Source of the DNA: Nitrincola sp. | Lineage (GTDB): Bacteria; Pseudomonadota; Gammaproteobacteria; Pseudomonadales; Balneatricaceae | Length of the DNA stretch: 47,486 nt | NCBI GenBank assembly: GCA_021208565.1 | Contig: JAJOJN010000095.1 | Span: 1 to 47,486 of the forward strand | Direction of reading: 5' to 3' | Shown here: piece by piece, positions 42,037 through 47,486 of the stretch | How the letters are laid out: the number at the start of each line of letters is the position of its first letter | Numbering within the stretch: the first letter of the stretch is position 1 | Made by a program: the position numbers and the translations under genes | Notes under the pieces: model-generated | The model's database searches: none | What the model was told of the DNA's origin: nothing | What the model saw: the letters and a program-made list of their open reading frames with translations, nothing else

Positions 42037-43875
42037 ATGTCAAACCCAACCTCGTCTATACAACTGTTAGGTGGTTTGCTGTCAATGTCGCCTTCAAGTG
42101 GCGCTAATAACCTGTTATCTATGGATAATCAGGCGGTTTCCTCATCATCGGATGCCTTTTACACCTTATGGGTTGGATTGACTCAAACGAATCTAGCCGA
42201 TACCACACTTAACGATTTGCAGCGGCAAACACAGGATTTGGGTAAAAGCGTAGATGGCAGGATTTTGCCGCTCGAATTGCCTAAAGATGTCATTAAACAA
42301 ATTGATAACCTGCTTCAACAAGCAAAATCTGGTGATGAAGAAACACTCGAGCAGTTAGTATCACTGTTGAAAGATTCCTTGAAAGAAGCTCTCGAAAGAT
42401 CTGATGTCTCAATATCGGGGCAGAGTGCTAATGCCTCAGTCACGATGTCACGTGACCAGGATGAGGATAGCAATTCACTTGATGATCAGCAGTTACTTGC
42501 TTATCTAAAAGGCCTACAAAAGTTAAATAAAGAAAAGACTGACGATTCTGAGGTTTCGCTAAATCATAGCAAAGATAACCTGCTCAATCTTCTTGTCGCT
42601 TACTTAGATCAGAAAGCAACCCATACTGCTGCAGTAACTGCTGAAGAGTCTCTTAACACAACACCGCCTAAAGAGTCGGTTCAGGCACTATCGGATGCGC
42701 GTTTAAGGCAGCTTTGGGCGGAGTTAGAAGCCGCCAAACAACAAAAACAAGCGCTGTTGGCAGAAGATAAATCTCAAAATGGAGTTCTAGAGAAAGATCA
42801 ACCTCTAGCCGGCGATGCTAAAAGATTGGGTGCTGAAGCAGTCATCAATAGTGCAGATCAAGCGCAGAGGAGTGATGCTAGATCTGGACAGAGTCTAGAA
42901 AACGCCATTGTATCAAGTTTGGCACAACAGACGCTTCTGGCAGGTCAAGAAGCTACCCTGTCTAACGAAGAGCTTCGACTCAGTGAGCGAGAGCAACTTG
43001 TCCAAGCGGTTCGTGATCAGCTTATTTCTCAAAGTAATCTTGCTGCTGATGACACGAAAAAGATGGAGTCGCCAACGGTGGTTCCAATGACGGCCGATAA
43101 GTCAGTTGAAAAGAATGTTGAACAACGGATTCTTCAAAGCTCAACACCGACAATCTTTAGTAACACTAACCCATCCGCCTCTAATGCTGGACCTCTATCG
43201 CCAGAATTGACACCAGCTGAACGCATAGCGCTCTCAGACAGCGCCTTGTCAGACAACAATAAACGCGTATTGGCTGATGCCATCACGCAAGCTAATGCTG
43301 ATAAAAAATCGATGGAAGAAAAGGTCAGTGATACAAATCGCCGACAAGAGTCTATGACGACAGCCACTTCTGTTGTGGATTCCTCTCGATGGGTGCAGTC
43401 TCCGGCATCCCCAGCTCAATCTCCTGTCTCGCAGGCTCACAACGCCCAAGATGCTTTGATGCAAAAAATGTTAAATCCCGCGTGGAGTCGAGCCTTAGGA
43501 GAGCGGGCAGTGATGATGGCACAGCAAGGACCGCGTTTGGCTGAAGTGCGACTAGATCCTCCTGAGTTGGGTGCTTTACGGATTAAGGTTCAAGTACATG
43601 GAAATGACCAGGTCTCTCGAACCTTTAACGCCCCAAATGCTTCGGTTCGTGAAGTCCTTGAGCAAAGCTTACCGAGATTGAGAGAAATGTTTGCTGAGCA
43701 GGGAATGAATCTTGCCGATGCATCTGTTTCTGATCAATCCAGTCAGCAGCAATCTGAACAGGCTCAAGCCCGTGAAGGTAATCGAGTTGATTCGACGATC
43801 AGGGAAGAGTTTGGCGAGTTACCAGCCAGTCGTACAGAGCTCAGAAAAGTCGGTATCATTGATTATTATGCGTAA
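42037..43875 (+). CDS. fliK: Flagellar hook-length control protein FliK
   Basis: Molecular ruler and export-specificity switch. It has 612 residues, with a long, low-complexity Ser/Gln/Asp-rich N-terminal and central part and the conserved Flg_hook C-terminal domain at about 490-580 (AEVRLDPPELGALRIKV, then SVREVLEQSLPRLREMFAEQGMNL). It is unbroken. It precedes the fliL-fliM-fliN-fliO-fliP-fliQ-fliR run, as in most Gammaproteobacteria. Confidence 0.92.
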   Translation: MSNPTSSIQLLGGLLSMSPSSGANNLLSMDNQAVSSSSDAFYTLWVGLTQTNLADTTLNDLQRQTQDLGKSVDGRILPLELPKDVIKQIDNLLQQAKSGDEETLEQLVSLLKDSLKEALERSDVSISGQSANASVTMSRDQDEDSNSLDDQQLLAYLKGLQKLNKEKTDDSEVSLNHSKDNLLNLLVAYLDQKATHTAAVTAEESLNTTPPKESVQALSDARLRQLWAELEAAKQQKQALLAEDKSQNGVLEKDQPLAGDAKRLGAEAVINSADQAQRSDARSGQSLENAIVSSLAQQTLLAGQEATLSNEELRLSEREQLVQAVRDQLISQSNLAADDTKKMESPTVVPMTADKSVEKNVEQRILQSSTPTIFSNTNPSASNAGPLSPELTPAERIALSDSALSDNNKRVLADAITQANADKKSMEEKVSDTNRRQESMTTATSVVDSSRWVQSPASPAQSPVSQAHNAQDALMQKMLNPAWSRALGERAVMMAQQGPRLAEVRLDPPELGALRIKVQVHGNDQVSRTFNAPNASVREVLEQSLPRLREMFAEQGMNLADASVSDQSSQQQSEQAQAREGNRVDSTIREEFGELPASRTELRKVGIIDYYA

Positions 43876-43948
43876 ACCACTTCCCCCCAACTCTAACGGC
43901 TGTGGTATATTTAACCCATAAGTCATTTGTAGAGTGGGGGATTAGGGT

Positions 43949-44461
43949 ATGGCTGATAAGGATGAGCGCCCAGAAGGTGAAGAAAGCGCGCCCAAAAGTG
44001 GTAAGAAAAAATTAATTATCATCATTGCAGCCGCTGTACTGGTTTTGGCCGCTGGTGGTGGTGCTGCCTTTTTCTTCCTGATGGGAGGTGAAGAAAGCAC
44101 AGAAGCAGCAGCCCCCGTTCAGCGAGAAGCGATTTATGTTAAGATTCGCACCCTCGAAGGTCGCCCCATGTTTGTCGCTTCGCTTGAAAATCCAGGTGGC
44201 AATAGACACTTTATGCAGATCTATGCTGAAGCGAAAACGCGTGACCCAGCGGTTGAACAGTTGTTGAATCTGCACATGCCGTTGGTTGTCGCAAGATTGA
44301 ATACCTTATTTACAACGGCTGATGCTAACGCATTACGAAGTGTCGAAGGTATAAGGCAATTACAAAATGATGCAACCGAACTGGTGAACCGCTTAGTTCA
44401 GGATCGTGGTGGTGAACCTAGTGTTGAAATTGTGTTGTTTACCAATTTTGTAATGCAGTGA
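43949..44461 (+). CDS. fliL: Flagellar basal body-associated protein FliL
   Basis: A 170-residue protein with an N-terminal cytoplasmic Lys-rich stretch, one membrane helix (LIIIIAAAVLVLAAGGGAAFFFL, about 22-44) and a periplasmic SPFH-like domain with the RPMFVASLENPGG, HFMQIYAEAKTRDP and VEIVLFTNFVMQ motifs. It stabilises stator units. The gap of 73 bases before it may carry a minor promoter, which I cannot define. Confidence 0.92.
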   Translation: MADKDERPEGEESAPKSGKKKLIIIIAAAVLVLAAGGGAAFFFLMGGEESTEAAAPVQREAIYVKIRTLEGRPMFVASLENPGGNRHFMQIYAEAKTRDPAVEQLLNLHMPLVVARLNTLFTTADANALRSVEGIRQLQNDATELVNRLVQDRGGEPSVEIVLFTNFVMQ

Positions 44462-44474
44462 GGATTGACACAGC

Positions 44475-45458
44475 ATGTCGGTAAAAGATCTCCTTTCGCA
44501 AGATGAAATTGATGCGCTTTTGCACGGTGTCGATGATGGCGATGTAGAGACCTCAGATGACGCCGAGCTTGATGACGGTAGCGGTGTTAGGCCCTATGAC
44601 TTAGCCAGTCAGGAGCGTATTGTTCGTGGGAGGATGCCCACGCTGGAAATGGTCAATGAGCGGTTTGCTCGTCAAGCTCGTGTGACACTCTTTAACCTGC
44701 TCAGACGTACCGCTGATGTTACCGTCGGTGGTGTTCAAGTCATGAAGTATGGTGACTATATTCACACCCTCTATGTGCCGACCAGCATGAGCTTAATGAA
44801 AGTTCATCCTTGGAGGGGAACAGCGTTATTTATTATCGATGCCAAGCTAGTCTTTAAATTAGTAGATCAATATTTTGGTGGTGATGGTCGTCATGCCAAA
44901 ATAGAAGGCCGAGATTTTACCCCTACGGAAACACGTCTTGTTCATAAAACAGTTAGTCAGCTTTTTGCCGATTTGCATGATGCTTGGAAACCTGTTGCTG
45001 ATGTGACCTTTGAACAGGTTTCGCACGAACTAAACCCTGCAATGGCTAACGTTGTCGGACCTAGTGAGGTTGTTGTTGTTAGCACCTTTCAAGTGGATCT
45101 TGAAGGGGGAAGTGGTGATTTTCATGTGACCCTCCCTTATGCCATGATAGAGCCTATTCGTGATCAGTTGATGTCTTCTTTTCAAAGCAGTGAACATGAG
45201 GCCGATGAACGATGGCTACACTCACTTCGAAAAGATATCGTTAGTGCGAGTCTTAATTTAGATTTATTGGTGGCCGAGCGTGAAATGACGCTCAGAGATG
45301 TGGTGAGTTTTGAAAAAGGGGATGTGATACCCATCGATATCCCCGAGCAATTAACCTTGAGTGCTAACGGCTTGCCGATGTATACCTGCCAACTAGGTGC
45401 CTCGCGTGGTAATCTAGCCGTTAAAATTATTGAAACTATTCAGCATGATCATGACTGA
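44475..45458 (+). CDS. fliM: Flagellar motor switch protein FliM
   Basis: A 327-residue C-ring protein that binds phospho-CheY. The N-terminal CheY-binding peptide LSQDEIDALLHGV is at about 7-19. The middle domain has RMPTLEMVNERFARQARVTL and the GG motif around YFGGDGRHAKIEGRDFTPTE. The C-terminal SpoA domain (FEKGDVIPIDIPEQLTL) forms heterodimers with FliN. Intact and close to fliN. Confidence 0.96.
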   Translation: MSVKDLLSQDEIDALLHGVDDGDVETSDDAELDDGSGVRPYDLASQERIVRGRMPTLEMVNERFARQARVTLFNLLRRTADVTVGGVQVMKYGDYIHTLYVPTSMSLMKVHPWRGTALFIIDAKLVFKLVDQYFGGDGRHAKIEGRDFTPTETRLVHKTVSQLFADLHDAWKPVADVTFEQVSHELNPAMANVVGPSEVVVVSTFQVDLEGGSGDFHVTLPYAMIEPIRDQLMSSFQSSEHEADERWLHSLRKDIVSASLNLDLLVAEREMTLRDVVSFEKGDVIPIDIPEQLTLSANGLPMYTCQLGASRGNLAVKIIETIQHDHD

Positions 45459-45480
45459 TCTTTCTGTCTGGAGTAAGTGA

Positions 45481-45906
45481 GTGAGCGAAGATAACAACGA
45501 AGTTGATCAGCAAGCCTTGGCTGACGAGTGGGCTGCCGCGATGGAAGAGCAGACAGGTGGAGATACAGAAGCTGATGATCATTCAGCCTCGAAAGCCAAG
45601 TCAGTAGAACTTTCTGAGCTTCAAGATGAATCATCTCCTGTTAAAGACCCCAAACTTGACGTTATTCTTGATATTCCAGTTAAGCTCACGGTTGAGGTGG
45701 GTGGAACTGAAATTGCGATTCGTAACTTGCTGCAGCTCAGCCAAGGGTCGGTACTGGAGTTGAGTCGTGTAGCTGGCGAACCACTCGATGTTAAAGTGAA
45801 TGGCACACTCATTGCTCATGGAGAGGTGGTGGTTGTTAATGATCATTATGGAATACGTTTGACCGATGTGATCAGTCCACAGGAACGTATCTGGCGACTT
45901 AAATAG
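45481..45906 (+). CDS. fliN: Flagellar motor switch protein FliN
   Basis: A 141-residue protein with GTG start at 45481 preceded by GGAG about 8 bases upstream. An acidic N-terminal extension (about 1-55) precedes the SpoA domain: LDVILDIPVKLTVEVGGTEI, SQGSVLELSRVAGEPLDVKV, and NDHYGIRLTDVISPQERI. It forms the bottom of the C ring with FliM. Its stop shares a base with the fliO start. Confidence 0.95.
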   Translation: MSEDNNEVDQQALADEWAAAMEEQTGGDTEADDHSASKAKSVELSELQDESSPVKDPKLDVILDIPVKLTVEVGGTEIAIRNLLQLSQGSVLELSRVAGEPLDVKVNGTLIAHGEVVVVNDHYGIRLTDVISPQERIWRLK

Positions 45907-46337
45907 TGAAAAAGCTACTGCTCATCGCGCTTTGCTTATTAATACCCTTAGTTCATGCCGAAGTGGCGTCAGCACCGGCTGTAGTGCCTGCCTATAAAGG
46001 TACAGACCCCTTCAGTATCGAATCCCTAATGCAGTTATTTCTTGGCTTGGGATTAGTCTTAGGAACTATTTTCTTGATGGCGTGGTTGCTCAGAAAAGTT
46101 TCTGTACTCCCTGGTCAGCATAAAAAACTGAAGTCGTGGCGGCACTCTCCTTGGGTCAAAAAGAGCGAGCAGTATTGATTCAAATTGGTGAGGAACAGAT
46201 GCTCCTTGGTGTATCACAGAATCAAGTCACCTTACTCAAGAGTTTTGAAAACGCCCGTTATTACTACCGATGATCTGGTCGTTGAGTCTGCTTTTGCCAA
46301 GAAACTTAACCAATATCTGAGTAAGCGGAGCCAATAA
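45906..46337 (+). CDS. fliO: Flagellar export protein FliO (two compensating indels)
   Basis: Small membrane protein helping FliP assembly. GTG start at 45906 (overlap with fliN stop). An N-terminal signal-like helix ([16 protein letters not shown]) is followed by a membrane helix ([22 protein letters not shown]) and a basic cytoplasmic domain. One base is missing at AA 46131-46132 (corrected: [19 protein letters not shown]) and one is in excess at A4 46248-46251 (corrected: [16 protein letters not shown]). The two cancel, giving 143 residues and stop 46335-46337, overlapping the fliP ATG. Confidence 0.88.
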
Positions 46338-47080
46338 TGCGGCGTTATCTCAGCTTATTGGCCCTGCTTTTGTTGATTCTTCCAAATCATCTTGTTGCCG
46401 ATATCGGTATTCCTGCGGTCAGTTTAACGGTTAATGATGATGGCACTACAGAATATTCTGTAACCCTGCAAATACTTGCCTTGATGACATTGCTGACGTT
46501 CTTGCCAGCAATGTTGATGATGATGACATCGTTCACTCGGATCATTATCGTTTTTGCTATCCTTAGACAGGCATTGGGCTTGCAGCAGACGCCGTCAAAT
46601 CAAGTGATGGTGGGTCTGGCGTTGTTTTTGACTTTTTTCATCATGGCGCCCGTGTTTGATCAGGTCAATGAACAAGCTCTTCAGCCGTACATGGCAGAAG
46701 AAATGACCAGTCTCGAAGCGTTGGAAGCCGCCTCAAGACCCTTTCATCAGTTTATGATCCGAAACACTCGAGAAAGTGATCTAGATCTTTTTATGCGCAT
46801 CTCCGATACGCCTAGAGTTGAAACGCAAGAAGATGTACCGCTAAGGGTGTTGGTGCCTGCTTTTGTCGTGAGCGAGTTGAAAACCGCTTTTCAGATCGGC
46901 TTTATGTTGTTCATTCCTTTCTTAGTGATTGACTTGGTGGTCGCCAGTGTCTTGATGGCGATGGGTATGATGATGTTATCGCCGGTAATCGTATCCCTGC
47001 CTTTTAAAATCATGCTGTTTGTTTTGGCTGATGGGTGGGCGATGGTGGTCGGTACCTTGGCTGCCAGCTTTGGCATGTAG
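46337..47080 (+). CDS. fliP: Flagellar export gate protein FliP
   Basis: A 247-residue core protein of the FliPQR export gate. It has a cleavable signal sequence ([19 protein letters not shown]) and four membrane helices; the family motif [20 protein letters not shown], the [20 protein letters not shown] segment and the C-terminal [19 protein letters not shown] are all present. Unbroken. Confidence 0.96.
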   Translation: MRRYLSLLALLLLILPNHLVADIGIPAVSLTVNDDGTTEYSVTLQILALMTLLTFLPAMLMMMTSFTRIIIVFAILRQALGLQQTPSNQVMVGLALFLTFFIMAPVFDQVNEQALQPYMAEEMTSLEALEAASRPFHQFMIRNTRESDLDLFMRISDTPRVETQEDVPLRVLVPAFVVSELKTAFQIGFMLFIPFLVIDLVVASVLMAMGMMMLSPVIVSLPFKIMLFVLADGWAMVVGTLAASFGM

Positions 47081-47093
47081 ATAGGAGACGTTC

Positions 47094-47366
47094 ATGGGAT
47101 TGACCGAAACAGTTCTCGATCTCTATGGTACGGCTTTTTGGCTGATTATTAAGTTTGTCACGATTATCGTAGGGCCTGCACTCGTGGTGGGTTTAATTAT
47201 TTCTGTGTTTCAAGCAGCCACTCAGATCAACGAGCAAACACTAAGTTTTTTGCCTCGTCTAATCGTAAGCTTGCTGGCGCTGATGTATGCAGGACCTTGG
47301 ATAGTTATGCAGATAGTCGATCTGTTTAACTTCTTATTTATGAACATCCCTATCATGATAGGTTAG
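47094..47366 (+). CDS. fliQ: Flagellar export gate protein FliQ
   Basis: A 90-residue protein with two membrane helices (LIIKFVTIIVGPALVVGLII and LIVSLLALMYAGPWIVMQIV) and the conserved QAATQINEQTLSFLPRL loop. It forms the FliPQR gate with FliP and FliR. AGGAG lies just upstream of the ATG at 47094. Confidence 0.95.
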   Translation: MGLTETVLDLYGTAFWLIIKFVTIIVGPALVVGLIISVFQAATQINEQTLSFLPRLIVSLLALMYAGPWIVMQIVDLFNFLFMNIPIMIG

Positions 47367-47369
47367 CCT

Positions 47370-47486
47370 GTGTTCGTTTCTTTAGCTGATTTGGAATATT
47401 GGGTGGGTGCTTTTTTACTGCCGCTCTTTAGAATCGGCTCTTTTTTTATGGCGATACCGATTATTGGTACGCAAATGGTTCCAGTC
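47370..47486 (+). CDS. fliR: Flagellar export gate protein FliR, 5' part
   Basis: GTG start at 47370, three bases after the fliQ stop. Thirty-nine codons are open to the window edge and read VFVSLADLEYWVGAFLLPLF and RIGSFFMAIPIIG, typical of the FliR N-terminus with its first membrane helix. The gene continues outside the window. Confidence 0.85.
   Translation, partial: MFVSLADLEYWVGAFLLPLFRIGSFFMAIPIIGTQMVPV

Overview
The window looks like a chromosomal segment of a motile, Gram-negative marine-type gammaproteobacterium, probably from the Oceanospirillales/Pseudomonadales side. The grounds are the typA / glnA-ntrB-ntrC order, the leuS-lptE-holA and lnt-corC-ybeY-phoH-miaB housekeeping blocks, polar-flagellum regulators of the FlrABC/FleQSR type, and a CrbSR-type acetate regulator. 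I cannot name the genus from sequence alone. I saw no rRNA, tRNA, CRISPR array, insertion sequence or prophage.

Layout. 1-2448 (minus): a partial proline iminopeptidase and typA. 2449-7028 (plus): the nitrogen-control operon glnA-ntrB-ntrC, with a near-perfect sigma-54 promoter and three NtrC-type palindromes. 7025-11539 (minus): a small c-type cytochrome lipoprotein, holA, lptE and leuS. 11701-12255 (plus): a YbeL-like zinc-ribbon protein. 12190-17419 (minus): lnt, corC, ybeY, phoH and miaB. 17619-17942 (plus): a DUF1820 protein. 18048-21954 (plus): flrA-flrB-flrC, the flagellar regulatory cascade. 22145-36109: a carbon-uptake and acetate cassette holding acs, crbR, crbS (minus), a DUF4212 subunit, an ActP-like symporter, an unrecognised membrane protein, a second and very divergent SLC5-type symporter, a cNMP/CBS/DUF294 protein and a DEDDh exonuclease. 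36299-47486 (plus): the flagellar export/basal-body operon fliEFGHIJKLMNOPQ and the first 39 codons of fliR.

How the genes work together. NtrBC responds to nitrogen status and drives glnA from the -24/-12 promoter. FlrA, FlrB and FlrC are the tiered regulators expected to control the fli operon about 14 kb downstream. CrbS (transporter-like sensor kinase) and CrbR (LuxR-type response regulator) lie between their expected targets, acs (acetate activation) and the ActP-like uptake operon, so sensing, uptake and activation of acetate are encoded together. This cassette separates flrABC from fliE, which in many relatives are adjacent.

Sequence quality matters here. At least 24 single-base (or near) indels, almost all in short homopolymers, break about 17 genes, including essential ones (holA, lnt) and several flagellar genes. 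In each case the next frame continues the same protein family without loss. I read these as sequence errors rather than pseudogenes, and I give reconstructed gene limits with each breakpoint named. Reconstructed lengths assume the minimal one-base correction.
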